Positions 47,358 through 56,129 of a stretch of 64,000 bases of DNA are shown here, piece by piece. This DNA is from CAYOWK01 sp964407665 (GTDB lineage Bacteria > Pseudomonadota > Alphaproteobacteria > Caulobacterales > Hyphomonadaceae). The notes below the pieces were generated by a model, which saw nothing but the letters and a program-made list of their open reading frames with translations, was not told the origin of the DNA and did no database searches. The DNA is taken from NCBI GenBank assembly GCA_964407665.1, contig CAYOWK010000007.1, positions 1-64,000 of the forward strand. The letters are read 5' to 3'. A program made the translations under genes and the position numbers. Within the stretch, counting starts at the first letter, position 1. Every line of letters starts with the position of its first letter.

Positions 47358-50015
47358 CTAGAAGCCGAAGGTCAGCGTCGCCCACAGCGAGCGCGGATCG
47401 CCGTAGAACGCCGTCAACGTGCCTTCGCGGCCAAGCGTCGGTGTGACAACGCCGGTCGGGCTGATGCTGACAAAGTTGTAGCCGGAGACCTTGTACTCCT
47501 CGTCGGTGAGGTTCTTGGCGTGGAGGCCGAGGCTCCAGTTCCCCTCATCGCGCCGGTACACGAGGCTCATGTCCCAGAGCGTGTAGGCTTCCTGGTCGAG
47601 GAACGGGTTGGGCGACTCGAACTGGCTGGACTCGCTGCGATAGGACCAGGAGCTGTTCCAGGTCAGCAGGCCCGGATGCTCGAACGGTGCGAACGGCATG
47701 GCATAGGACAGCCGGGCGCTCGCCGTCAGCTCGGGCGTATTCTGGAACACGCGCTGGCTCGCAACATCGGCTCCCGTGGGGCCGATGAACTCGTCGTACT
47801 TCGCGTCGATCCATCCGACAGACAGCGAGGCGTCAAAGGTATCGCCTGCCGCAATCCAGTCTTCACCGAGACGCGCGAAGCTATCGAACTCGATTCCCTT
47901 CAGCGTCGCGGCAGCTGCGTTGGTCGTAACGCCGGCAAAGCTGTCGTTGATCCCGTCTCCGTTCGTATCGACACCAACGGACCCGGGCACCTGGACGTCC
48001 TTGTAGTCCATCCAGAAGCCGGCAAGGGCTGTCGTGATCCTGCCATTGAGGAACGCAGCCTTCCAACCCAGCTCGTAGCTGTCGACGATCTCGGGTTCGA
48101 ACAGCATGTACTCGAAGATCTCGGACGGCTCGCGTATACCGTCGCGATCAAGATCCGGAGCCGCCGAGGTCTGGCCGCGAGGATCGAAGCCGCCGCCCTT
48201 GAAGCCGCGCGAATACGTGGCGTACAGGTTGTGGTCGTCTGTCGGCGTCCACGACAGCGAGGCGCGGGGAGAGAAATCGGTCCACTGCTCGGAGCCGTTG
48301 AAGTTCGACGTCGTGCTGATGGGAACAGCCGTGCCGCCGAAGAGGGGCGAGTAGCCGCCAGCGAACGTACGGCGAAGCACTTGTGCGGCGCGTTGGTCAT
48401 CCGTGTAGCGGCCGCCGACACTGAGAGCCAGCTGATCCGTGAAGTTGTAGGTGAAGTCGGCAAAGACGGACCACGTCTTGGTGTTCACGTCCCCGAACGT
48501 CTGGGCGTTGAGGCCCGGCACGCCAATGATGGCGCCGGTCGTCGCCAGGACCACGTCGAAGTAGGTGAGGGCGTTGGCGTCCAGATAGTAAGCGCCAATG
48601 ATGCCGTTCAGCTTCTCGCTTTCGTACAGCGCCTGGAATTCCTGCGACTTCTGGTCGTTCTCATAGATCGCGGGAACGTCGACATCGATGGCGGGAAGGC
48701 TGTCGAAGTCGATGGGCGTCGTGCTCTCGTCTTCGCGGTAGGCTGTGATGCTCTTGAAGGTCCAGGCGTCCGTCGCCCGCCACTCGGCGACCAGCGACCC
48801 GCCATAGGCTTCCGAGCGCTGGCTCGGCTGGCGCAGACCCGCGCGGGTATCGAAGACATCGCTCAGCACGGGCGCGCCGGTCTGCAGGCTGGGGATCAGT
48901 CGGTGACCCTGCTTTGGCTTGGAGTGATCAAGCAGATAATCGCCTGCAACACGGACATCGATGTCGTCGGTGACATCCCACTCAGCAGACACGCGGGCGG
49001 CGGTGACGTCCTTGTTGTAGTTGTCGATGCCGAGCGTGAGGTTCTCACCGTAACCGCCGCGAACCAGGCGGGCGAACGAACCGCCCACACGGAACGCATC
49101 GCCGATCGGAGTCGAAGCGGTGACTGTGCCTTCAGTCTTCTCGTAGGAGCCGGCCGAAAGGGTGACCTTCGCCATGGCCTTGTCGCTCAGTCGCCGCGTG
49201 ACATACTTGACCGCGCCACCGATGGTGTTCCGGCCATACAGCGTGCCTTGCGGTCCACGCAGAACCTCGATCCGTTCGACGTCAAACACGTCGAGCACTG
49301 CGCCTTGAGGGCGGTTGAGATAGACGTCGTCTAGATAAATCCCGACGCCAGCCTCGAAGCCGCCGACAGGGTCCTGTTGTCCGACGCCGCGGATGAAGGC
49401 CGACAGGGTGGAGTTCGTGCCGCGCGAGACTTCGAGCGTCACGTTTGGCGTGAACTTGCCAACCTCGGTGAGATCCGTCGTGCCGAGATCTTCGAGGTCC
49501 TCGCCGGAGAAGGCCGAAACGGACAGCGGCACGTCTTGCAGATCCTGTTCGCGGCGCTGGGCGGTGACCACGATCACCTCGCGCTGGCTCGTTCCCTCGG
49601 CCGCAGCCTGAGCGTAGGACGGAGCGCTGAAGGCCCCGAAGACGAAGGCGGAAACGCCGGACAGTATGGATGCTTTAGCCTTGGGCGACACGTCAGACCC
49701 TCCCTGGTCATTGGACTGAGCGGGCGAGATCCTGACGACCCCGTCCCGTACCAGACCACCAGAGAGACCTGTCCCCCGAAGAAGCGCGCTAAGCGTCTCA
49801 TCGAAGGTGTAGCGACCGCTCAGGGGCTTCACCCTGATCTTTTCGGCCATGTCGTAGGGAAAGAGCAGCTGGACCTCGGTCTGGCGCGCAAGCGCAATCA
49901 GCGCCTGCGCCAGCGAGGTTTCCTCGATGCTGATGTCGAAGACTTCAGCCCTCTGCTCGGCTAGGCCCGTTGGCGCGGCCACAAGACTCCCCAGCGATAG
50001 GGCGCTGGCAAGCAT
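47358..50015 (-). CDS. TonB-dependent receptor with N-terminal signalling (STN) domain, 885 aa
   Basis: The signal peptide begins MLASALSLGSLVAAPTGLA at the ATG at 50015. Residues about 30-80 are a secretin/TonB short N-terminal domain (ISIEETSLAQALIALARQTEVQLLFPYDM); a TonB box REVIVVTAQRREQ lies near 140; the plug has IRGVGQQDP and VERIEVLRGPQGTLYGRNTIGG; the barrel ends in FGDPRSLWATLTFGF-type aromatic strand. With FecR and the ECF sigma factor upstream it is a cell-surface signalling receptor of the FecA/FpvA plan. The substrate is unknown; barrel features resemble receptors for carbohydrates or aromatics rather than siderophores only. Confidence 0.93.
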   Translation of the reverse strand: MLASALSLGSLVAAPTGLAEQRAEVFDISIEETSLAQALIALARQTEVQLLFPYDMAEKIRVKPLSGRYTFDETLSALLRGTGLSGGLVRDGVVRISPAQSNDQGGSDVSPKAKASILSGVSAFVFGAFSAPSYAQAAAEGTSQREVIVVTAQRREQDLQDVPLSVSAFSGEDLEDLGTTDLTEVGKFTPNVTLEVSRGTNSTLSAFIRGVGQQDPVGGFEAGVGIYLDDVYLNRPQGAVLDVFDVERIEVLRGPQGTLYGRNTIGGAVKYVTRRLSDKAMAKVTLSAGSYEKTEGTVTASTPIGDAFRVGGSFARLVRGGYGENLTLGIDNYNKDVTAARVSAEWDVTDDIDVRVAGDYLLDHSKPKQGHRLIPSLQTGAPVLSDVFDTRAGLRQPSQRSEAYGGSLVAEWRATDAWTFKSITAYREDESTTPIDFDSLPAIDVDVPAIYENDQKSQEFQALYESEKLNGIIGAYYLDANALTYFDVVLATTGAIIGVPGLNAQTFGDVNTKTWSVFADFTYNFTDQLALSVGGRYTDDQRAAQVLRRTFAGGYSPLFGGTAVPISTTSNFNGSEQWTDFSPRASLSWTPTDDHNLYATYSRGFKGGGFDPRGQTSAAPDLDRDGIREPSEIFEYMLFEPEIVDSYELGWKAAFLNGRITTALAGFWMDYKDVQVPGSVGVDTNGDGINDSFAGVTTNAAAATLKGIEFDSFARLGEDWIAAGDTFDASLSVGWIDAKYDEFIGPTGADVASQRVFQNTPELTASARLSYAMPFAPFEHPGLLTWNSSWSYRSESSQFESPNPFLDQEAYTLWDMSLVYRRDEGNWSLGLHAKNLTDEEYKVSGYNFVSISPTGVVTPTLGREGTLTAFYGDPRSLWATLTFGF

Positions 50016-50250
50016 GGCCGTCCGGACCCAGCCGGTTCTAGTCCCTCCTACATGGTCCGGCGTGCGGTTGCGTCTTGAGGCGTCTCTGCCGGCCTTGAAG
50101 GTCTCGACAGTCGCCGGGCCAAAATCCGCCAGTCGAAATGGACCGGCAGACACATTTTTTTCGCAGAAGGTCGATTGGCTTGTCTGTGACGTAGCGGAAA
50201 TCAAAGGACCCGGCCGACCGGATCCGGCGCCTGTCCCGACATCGCTGGAT

Positions 50251-51279
50251 CTAGAGTTCGGCGCGCGTGATGCGCACATGCATGTCGTCCAGACGCTCGA
50301 CGTCCAACCCGAAGCTGGTTTCAAGCTGCTCGAGCATCGCGTCAACCTCACCCACTTCATAGGAGCCGCCCACTCGCATACGAGCCAGTTCCTCGGAGGC
50401 TATCTCGATCTCGATACCGGTGTAGCGCGAAATATCCTCGACCACACTGGACAACGGTTCTCCGGCAAATTCCAGTCTGCCGCCCCGCCAGGACAGTTTC
50501 CGGCTAACCTCCTCCGCCTCGACGGCTTCGATGGTCTTCACGCGCTCGGAAAAAACGCCTGTCTCGCCGGCCGTGATATAGGCCACGGGCTCGACACTCG
50601 CGGCGATTGCGGCGACTTCCGCAAAGGATACCTTCCCCTCGGAAACGAGAACTTCGACCTCTTCGCCCTTCAGGCGCACAGAAAAGGCCGTGCCGATAGC
50701 AGAGGTCACGCCGTTTCCGGCATAGACGCGGAAGGGGCGCGAGGGGTCATGGGAGACTTCGAAGAACGCCTCTCCTTCCAGAAGCCGGACGGAACGCTCG
50801 GTTTCCATGAGGCGGACTTCGATCTGACTGGCGGTATTAAGCGTGACAATCGAACCGTCCGCCAGTTCGATCCGGGACTGCTTTCCGATCGCGGTCTGAT
50901 AGACGCCCACAACCGCCGGCGTGGAGTCCGCCACGGAAACGGCATCCGGCAATGCTTGCTGCGGCAGGCTGGGTCCCAACATGACGACAGCGGCTGCAAT
51001 GGCCGCTGCTGCAAGCCCCATAGCTCCCCACGCAGCAATCCCGCCGGGTTTGCGCTGCGGCGAGTCCGCAAGGGCGCCAAGAGCGTCAAGCTCGTTCCAG
51101 TGCCCGTTAAGGCGCGCAAAGGCGTCCGCATGGGCTGGGCTCGCAAGTCGCCAGGCATCGAAGCGCGCGCGATCCTCGGGGCTGAGCGGGCCTCGATCCA
51201 TTTTTACTATCCAGAGGGCGGCTTCCTCTTCAATAAGGCTGCGCTCGGGGAACGGGACAATGTTATCGCCGCGGCTCAT
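50251..51279 (-). CDS. FecR-type anti-sigma regulator, 342 aa
   Basis: Cytoplasmic N-terminal DUF4880 domain (EEEAALWIVKMDRGPLSPEDRARFDAWRLASPAHADAFARL), one membrane helix at about 82-101, a periplasmic FecR domain (YQTAIGKQSRIELADGSIVTLNTASQIEVRL...GEAFFEVSHDPSRPFRVYAGN) and a C-terminal STN-like region that docks on the receptor. It passes the receptor signal to the sigma factor. ATGA-coupled to it; 235 bp without a gene separate it from the receptor and probably contain the sigma-dependent promoter. Confidence 0.94.
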   Translation of the reverse strand: MSRGDNIVPFPERSLIEEEAALWIVKMDRGPLSPEDRARFDAWRLASPAHADAFARLNGHWNELDALGALADSPQRKPGGIAAWGAMGLAAAAIAAAVVMLGPSLPQQALPDAVSVADSTPAVVGVYQTAIGKQSRIELADGSIVTLNTASQIEVRLMETERSVRLLEGEAFFEVSHDPSRPFRVYAGNGVTSAIGTAFSVRLKGEEVEVLVSEGKVSFAEVAAIAASVEPVAYITAGETGVFSERVKTIEAVEAEEVSRKLSWRGGRLEFAGEPLSSVVEDISRYTGIEIEIASEELARMRVGGSYEVGEVDAMLEQLETSFGLDVERLDDMHVRITRAEL

Positions 51280-51848
51280 TCTGGCTCGCTCCGCCGCGCC
51301 CGGCGCGCAGCAGCGAGGTCGCGCGCCAGTGTGCCTGGTTCGCCACCCATTTCAGAGCGCGCCATGTAATCGCGGGTCAGCAGCATGCCCTTTGCCAAGT
51401 GTTTCTCGACCGTGCTTTCCGAAAGACCAAGCCGCAGAGCAATTTCGGCCTGCGAGAGGCCCTCAACCTTCTTGAGTACAAAAACCTTACGACACTGGTC
51501 TGGAAGTGATGCGACAGCCCGGGTGAACAACGCTACGCGCCTGCGGCCTTCCAGGTCCTGTTCCACGCCGGGCTGGCCACTGCTCCCAACGACATCCTGC
51601 TCCGGAAAATCCTCTATTGGCGTTGCCAAAGAATTGCGGCGCCGCGCAAGCTCGTTCAGCGCCACGTGCTTGGCGACACGAAAAAGATAGGCTCGCGGCA
51701 TCAAAATCGGGCGCTGAAGCTCTGCAGAGTAGGCGCGGAGAAAAACCTCCTGCAGGGCGTCTTCGGCATCGGCGCCCCGAAGGAACCGGGCGATATAGCG
51801 CCTCAGCTCAGCCTTGGACTGCGCAAATTCCTGTTGAACGCCCTTCAT
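51276..51848 (-). CDS. ECF sigma factor, FecI-like, 190 aa
   Basis: Region 2 reads IARFLRGADAEDALQEVFLRAYSAELQRPILMPRAYLFRVAKHVALNELARRR; region 4 reads RAVASLPDQCRKVFVLKKVEGLSQAEIALRLGLSESTVEKHLAKGM. This is the FecI group, controlled by the FecR encoded next. It should transcribe the receptor gene, and perhaps its own operon, when the receptor is occupied. Confidence 0.94.
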   Translation of the reverse strand: MKGVQQEFAQSKAELRRYIARFLRGADAEDALQEVFLRAYSAELQRPILMPRAYLFRVAKHVALNELARRRNSLATPIEDFPEQDVVGSSGQPGVEQDLEGRRRVALFTRAVASLPDQCRKVFVLKKVEGLSQAEIALRLGLSESTVEKHLAKGMLLTRDYMARSEMGGEPGTLARDLAAARRARRSEPE

Positions 51849-51902
51849 TGGCGGAACTCTACGTCATCCCGGTTGCCGGGGAAATCCGGTATCAGCGCCC
51901 GC

Positions 51903-51946
51903 CAAAACTGAAAGCGTCGGCGCGACAATATGAGTCGCGCCGACGC
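51903..51946 (-). terminator. intrinsic terminator of the TonB-C-like gene
   Basis: GCGTCGGCGCGAC (51914-51926) pairs with GTCGCGCCGACGC (51934-51946), a 13-bp perfect stem with a 7-nt loop; leftward the transcript continues TTTCAGTTTT. It ends the 51973-52368 gene and insulates the sigma factor. Confidence 0.85.
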
Positions 51947-51972
51947 CTGAAATCCAGTTTCGACAGTAGCAG

Positions 51973-52368
51973 CTAGCGGAGGCTTGCCGATCCAGTTGGC
52001 GGTTCTGAGGTTGTAAGAGTCCAGCTGATGTTCATCGTCGCATTCTCCCGCGAGGTCGGGTCGAACTTTAGCGTCTTGACCAGTGCAGCGGCTTCGGACC
52101 GGAACAAATCCGACGAACATCCCGTCACTTCGACATCCTTGGCCGCCCCGGCCCCGGTCACGTCGAACCGGATCGTGCAGGATCCATCGACGTTACGCAT
52201 CGCGGCGCCGGAAGGGTACCGAACTTCTCCATGTGAGACCGGAGTTACCTCGGACGTCATGCGTACGGCAAAGGGACGAGGCGAGCTCTCGCTCGTCTGG
52301 GCGAAGGCCGTGGCGGTCGGCATCACGCTCGCCGCCAGCAGACCAAGGAGTGCAGATGACAGTTTCAT
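51973..52368 (-). CDS. periplasmic TonB C-terminal-like protein, 131 aa
   Basis: MKLSSALLGLLAASVMPTATAFAQ is a cleavable signal peptide. The mature part matches the TonB C-terminal fold: GEVRYPSGAAMRNVDGSCTIRFDVTGAGAAKDVEVTGCSSDLFRSEAAALVKTLKFDP. There is no membrane anchor or Pro-rich spacer, so it is a stand-alone periplasmic version, not an energy transducer. Two Cys could form a disulphide. 138 bp before it hold no gene. Confidence 0.82.
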   Translation of the reverse strand: MKLSSALLGLLAASVMPTATAFAQTSESSPRPFAVRMTSEVTPVSHGEVRYPSGAAMRNVDGSCTIRFDVTGAGAAKDVEVTGCSSDLFRSEAAALVKTLKFDPTSRENATMNISWTLTTSEPPTGSASLR

Positions 52369-52506
52369 GACAACTACATGACATATAAATGACGGCTCGT
52401 CTACACAGAATGGAACTTGGGCAGGATGTTCTCTTGCGAATGTCGAGCCTCGCCTCCGAAACGAAGCGGGTCAGCCATGCGGGAGCGGGCCGGGATGTCT
52501 GCTTGT

Positions 52507-52989
52507 TTACGCCGGAGTGCAGGCAGCGACACCGACCGCTGGGACAACGACCGTTTCGCCGGATGGGCGGGACAGGGTTATTGTCGCGTCCCTGATGGGG
52601 GCGCCGTCCCTTACGGGCGATGCATCAAATGTGACCCGAATGGTCAGTGAAAGCCCAGCAGTTCCAGTATAGCTGGTTTCTGCGGCATGCCCGTAGGCGA
52701 CCTCTCCGGCGGCTGTTCTGCGTTGAAGCGCGAGTTCTTCCCCGCCCGTCCGAACGATGGCCTCCGCAGGATTGTCGTAAGCGACCACGATCCTGCGGGC
52801 GGGCGTTTCCCTCGAAAACATGATCAGCGAGCAACGCCCTGCCGGAAGCGGGCGCGCAGCAACTTCTTCGAGCGCCAGCACGGCGCCACGCGCGGAGGCG
52901 CTTTGCTTCTCCCCGCCGCCAGATCCAGTTGAACAGCCCGCCAGGATCATGGACAGCAGGACGGTCGGCAGAAATGATGTGCGGGTCAT
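52507..52989 (-). CDS. lipoprotein coupled to the Type II secretion operon (pilotin candidate), 160 aa
   Basis: MTRTSFLPTVLLSMILAGCSTGSGGG is a lipoprotein signal with lipobox LAGC and no Asp at +2, so outer-membrane sorting is expected. The mature domain is beta-rich (RRIVVAYDNPAEAIVRTGGEELALQR, LSLTIRVTFDASPV). The ATG overlaps the gspN stop (ATGA), which places it at the end of the gsp operon, the position of accessory lipoproteins such as GspS pilotins. No pilotin family signature is recognised, so the role is inference. Confidence 0.75.
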   Translation of the reverse strand: MTRTSFLPTVLLSMILAGCSTGSGGGEKQSASARGAVLALEEVAARPLPAGRCSLIMFSRETPARRIVVAYDNPAEAIVRTGGEELALQRRTAAGEVAYGHAAETSYTGTAGLSLTIRVTFDASPVRDGAPIRDATITLSRPSGETVVVPAVGVAACTPA

Positions 52990-53642
52990 TGAGGCTCTGA
53001 CGGTTCGACGGCGATGCCGATGGAGGCTAACGCCGAAAGCGCTGCTGGGTCTGCTGATCTACCACTTATCGCGCCTGTCTCCGTGTCGACGATCAGGTCG
53101 AGCGGGGGAGCGCTCTCGGACGCCAGTCGGAGAACAACGCGTCCGTCACTGCATACGAGCGATCCCTCCATTGCCGGGAAGCCAGCCTCGGAAAGCCCGT
53201 CAACCAGCACACGGCCGTCGATATCGCGGCAGCCCGTAGAGCCAATTCGAGTACTTACATTCAGAAAAGAGACGAAAGCGCCTGATGGTGCGCCGGGCGC
53301 CAACTGGTTCAACTGGATGAGACCGGTAAGCTTCTCGAACCGCTCTCCACGGCGGCCGACGACCCATTCGCCTTCGCGGACAAGACCAGACGAAGCGAAT
53401 CGCACCCGCAGGTTTCCGGTCAACAAGGCCACTGGGGATGCAGCAATCTTGAAATCGCCGAGCGGCGTACCGCTCCATTTGACCCCCTCAAGCATGCCGG
53501 ACCAGACCGTCCCGGAGGCGAACCCGGGATCAATTCGGCGGTCCCTAAGAGGTGCATTCTCCATCACGAACCGAAGCGGGATCAGCCCGGCAGCGGTTGC
53601 CAGAAAGGCGAGGGCGACGATAGCGATCCGGAGCCAGGTCAT
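52986..53642 (-). CDS. gspN: Type II secretion protein N, 218 aa
   Basis: The ATG at 53642 overlaps the gspM stop. One N-terminal membrane helix (WLRIAIVALAFLATAAGLIPLRFVM), then a beta-rich periplasmic domain with GTVWSGMLEGVKWSGTPLGDF and two Cys (GSTGCRDIDGR, GSLVCSDGR). Matches the GspN pattern including the GTVW start of the repeat. A non-essential accessory component in most systems. Confidence 0.88.
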   Translation of the reverse strand: MTWLRIAIVALAFLATAAGLIPLRFVMENAPLRDRRIDPGFASGTVWSGMLEGVKWSGTPLGDFKIAASPVALLTGNLRVRFASSGLVREGEWVVGRRGERFEKLTGLIQLNQLAPGAPSGAFVSFLNVSTRIGSTGCRDIDGRVLVDGLSEAGFPAMEGSLVCSDGRVVLRLASESAPPLDLIVDTETGAISGRSADPAALSALASIGIAVEPSEPQ

Positions 53643-54127
53643 TCTGATGTCCGTGAAAAGCGTGCACTGACGACCAGCGAGCCGTTGTTGGCCGGATTGA
53701 TTGAAAGTTTGGTCAGCCGCATTGCGGTACGCGTGGACGTTTCTTCCGCCCATGCAATCACCTGGGCAGAGGAGCTTGCCGACAGTCTGGCGTCGATTCC
53801 CCCACCGGTTTCCGTGATGGCGTCGATCGTCAGGCCGGTGGTCGTCGCAAGAGTCTCGGCGATGCTGATAGCTGCAGGCAGGCTTGTCGACTGGGCGATC
53901 GAACGCTGGGCCTGCAACGATGCTCCTAGCGATCGAACCTCGCCCAGATCGGACACGGCAAGCTGGAGGCGACTTCGTGCGCTTTCTGCTGCGCTCAAGC
54001 CCGGCAAGGCAACGAGATAGATGCAGCCAGCGAGTCCAGCAAGTACAGCAAGCGTACCCACAAGAAGTCGCTCCCTAACGCTCAAGCGCCGCCAGGCTGC
54101 GGACGCGCCAGTTTGCGGACCCTTCAT
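53639..54127 (-). CDS. gspM: Type II secretion protein M, 162 aa
   Basis: A short cytoplasmic part with RRLSVRERLLV, one membrane helix (about 22-42) and a periplasmic ferredoxin-like domain (ISIAETLATTTGLTIDAITETGGG...). Standard GspM size. Forms the inner-membrane platform with GspL. ATGA overlaps both sides. Confidence 0.9.
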   Translation of the reverse strand: MKGPQTGASAAWRRLSVRERLLVGTLAVLAGLAGCIYLVALPGLSAAESARSRLQLAVSDLGEVRSLGASLQAQRSIAQSTSLPAAISIAETLATTTGLTIDAITETGGGIDARLSASSSAQVIAWAEETSTRTAMRLTKLSINPANNGSLVVSARFSRTSE

Positions 54128-55173
54128 CGCGACGCCCTCAGCTGCAGCTCGACCGTGACACGACCATCCGTTCCTTCGGATGCAGCCTCTGTTGTGGTCA
54201 CGCCGCTGCCAGCCAGGTGGTCACGCAAAGCGATCATGTCGTCGGCGCTAGGCATGGAAAGCTGGGCCAGCACGTTGCTGCCATCCGTATCAAGCCGGTT
54301 GATCTGTACGGTTGGTGCGGCCGCAAGAGCCGCCAGCAGCGCCCTTGAGGCGCTCAGTGATGTGTTGCGGCCACCGACTGGCAGGAGCGCCTCCTCCAGC
54401 TGCGCTCGACCGTTCACGATCCGGCTCGCCTGGGGAAGCATGGAGCGCGCGATTTCGCGGGTCTCCGATCGTGCATGTTCGGCGGCCATATTGAACCGCA
54501 GGGTCTGCAACCACGGAGCCGCGATCACCAGCAGCAGCGACAGTGATGCGGTAACCGCGATACGGAGCAGCGTCCGACGGTGACTGCCCGCATCTGCAAC
54601 AGTCTCAATAGCATCGCAGATGTCCGGAGCTGTTCTGATCCGGCCGCTCTGTACAGCAGCTATTGCTTCCTGCTCGAGGTCCACGCGCTCGATGTGTCGA
54701 CCTGCCGCCAGCAACGGTAGCAAGTCTGGCTGGCAGGCGAACCCACCCGTGCTGGCCCTTACAATTACTCTGTCGCCGGAATGAGCGACGCGCATGACAT
54801 CGCTCTGGTCCGGCCGGCTAATCAGACAATAGTCGGCCACGATCCGATCCGGCCGGATCCCGCGTGCAAGTGATGCCGCCTGCCAAGACGCAAGACGGTC
54901 GCGAGCAATCACGCAGACCAGCTTCGTTCGGCCGTTTGTTGCGCCCACCACAGCCGCGCTGTCATCGACGGCAGCCAGATTTTCTTCCAGAACCTTGATG
55001 GCCGCAGCCTGTATCTGCCGCGGAGTGTCGCCCGGTACAGCGGCCTCGTGCCCGGCCACATCTTCGCCGGGCAAGACCAACACCACACTGTCGCGGCGAT
55101 CTGGACTGCTTACAGCGATCTGGCTCCATGCGCCATCGCCCGTCGACGCGAACACCAGCCTGAGAGTACTCAT
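54124..55173 (-). CDS. gspL: Type II secretion protein L, 349 aa
   Basis: Cytoplasmic actin-like domain (about 1-210, with VVLVLPGEDVAGHEAAVPGDTPRQIQAAAIKVLEENLA), a membrane helix near 222-242 (LRIAVTASLSLLLVIAAPWL) and a periplasmic ferredoxin-like domain. It links the GspE ATPase to the platform. The ATG at 55173 overlaps the gspK stop (ATGA). Confidence 0.9.
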   Translation of the reverse strand: MSTLRLVFASTGDGAWSQIAVSSPDRRDSVVLVLPGEDVAGHEAAVPGDTPRQIQAAAIKVLEENLAAVDDSAAVVGATNGRTKLVCVIARDRLASWQAASLARGIRPDRIVADYCLISRPDQSDVMRVAHSGDRVIVRASTGGFACQPDLLPLLAAGRHIERVDLEQEAIAAVQSGRIRTAPDICDAIETVADAGSHRRTLLRIAVTASLSLLLVIAAPWLQTLRFNMAAEHARSETREIARSMLPQASRIVNGRAQLEEALLPVGGRNTSLSASRALLAALAAAPTVQINRLDTDGSNVLAQLSMPSADDMIALRDHLAGSGVTTTEAASEGTDGRVTVELQLRASR

Positions 55174-56129
55174 GGGTTTTCGCTCCAGCGCCGGCTGGCG
55201 GTAACGAAGCGCCCGCCACGCCACGCCAGCATCTCGTTCATTGCAACCTCTGCGTCGAGATGCGTGACCCGTACCGTCAGGTTCAGGTAGTCGGGTTCAA
55301 GGCTCAGTCGCGACCGGGCCTCCTCGGGGACATCGACGCCGGCGAGTAAAGGCGATGTCCAGAAGTCGCCAACACTTGCCCAACCATCCGCGGGGCGCGT
55401 TGAAATGATCCTGCGGGCCGTTGCATCGGTTATCGCGCCTCGCAGCAGCGCCACCAGCAGCGGGGCGTGGTCTGCGGTCAAACCGTTAATGTTCAGGAGT
55501 GAAGGGCCAACCGACGGGTGAGCGCATACGAAAGGCAGCAGGTCTTCGTAGATGGCAGATGAAAACCCGGCGACTGCCCTGAGTTCGCTGACCTCTGACA
55601 GCGGTTCGCGTGCTGTAAGGTAACCGGGAGAGAGGCCCATGTACTCGAAGTCGTCTGGGCCGACCCCGCGGGAGCCATCGTCCGTATCTATCCAGTCAAC
55701 CAGCGCCTGCGTCAGCTCTCCTGACGGCCCTGCTGGCATGCCTGTCGCACGCATCAGGAATTCGAGGTCTGCCGCACCTGTTTCATGACGCTGATAGATG
55801 TTCCCCGCGCCGGCGACCACACCGTTGAGGTTGATGCAGTCCGATCCGTCTTCGATCCGAATGTCCATGGCGCCATTGTCGAGCGGGAAGACCATCGTCC
55901 TGCCGGCTGCCGTGGTCCCCGCGCTTGATCGAACACGGGCGGCGAGGTCCCGAACGTAAGCGTCGGCGCCGATCGCATACCACTGCGCCTGCGCTAAACT
56001 GGCCGCGTTGGATTCAAGTCGCTGCCCCCGCCGCATGTCTTCGAGGACTGTCACGGCGATGCCCGACAGCGCGAGCACAATCAGTAGCACGGTCAGCAAC
56101 GCAACGCCGGCTTCCCCCGAACTCTTCAT
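55170..56129 (-). CDS. gspK: Type II secretion minor pseudopilin K, 319 aa
   Basis: A short prepilin leader, then GVALLTVLLIVLALSGIAVTVLEDMRRGQRLE, the long N-terminal helix. The large helical insertion (LTQALVDWIDTDDGSRGVGPDDFEYMGLSPGYLTAREPLSEVSELRAVAGFSSAIYEDLLPFVC) is diagnostic of GspK, which caps the pseudopilus tip with I and J. The residue after the leader Gly is Val instead of Phe, as is common in GspK. Confidence 0.93.
   Translation of the reverse strand: MKSSGEAGVALLTVLLIVLALSGIAVTVLEDMRRGQRLESNAASLAQAQWYAIGADAYVRDLAARVRSSAGTTAAGRTMVFPLDNGAMDIRIEDGSDCINLNGVVAGAGNIYQRHETGAADLEFLMRATGMPAGPSGELTQALVDWIDTDDGSRGVGPDDFEYMGLSPGYLTAREPLSEVSELRAVAGFSSAIYEDLLPFVCAHPSVGPSLLNINGLTADHAPLLVALLRGAITDATARRIISTRPADGWASVGDFWTSPLLAGVDVPEEARSRLSLEPDYLNLTVRVTHLDAEVAMNEMLAWRGGRFVTASRRWSENP

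Noticed and set aside
47196..49334. 712-codon plus-strand frame
   Set aside because: Antisense to the TonB receptor and MFS genes; no recognisable domain, typical mirror frame of high-GC coding DNA.
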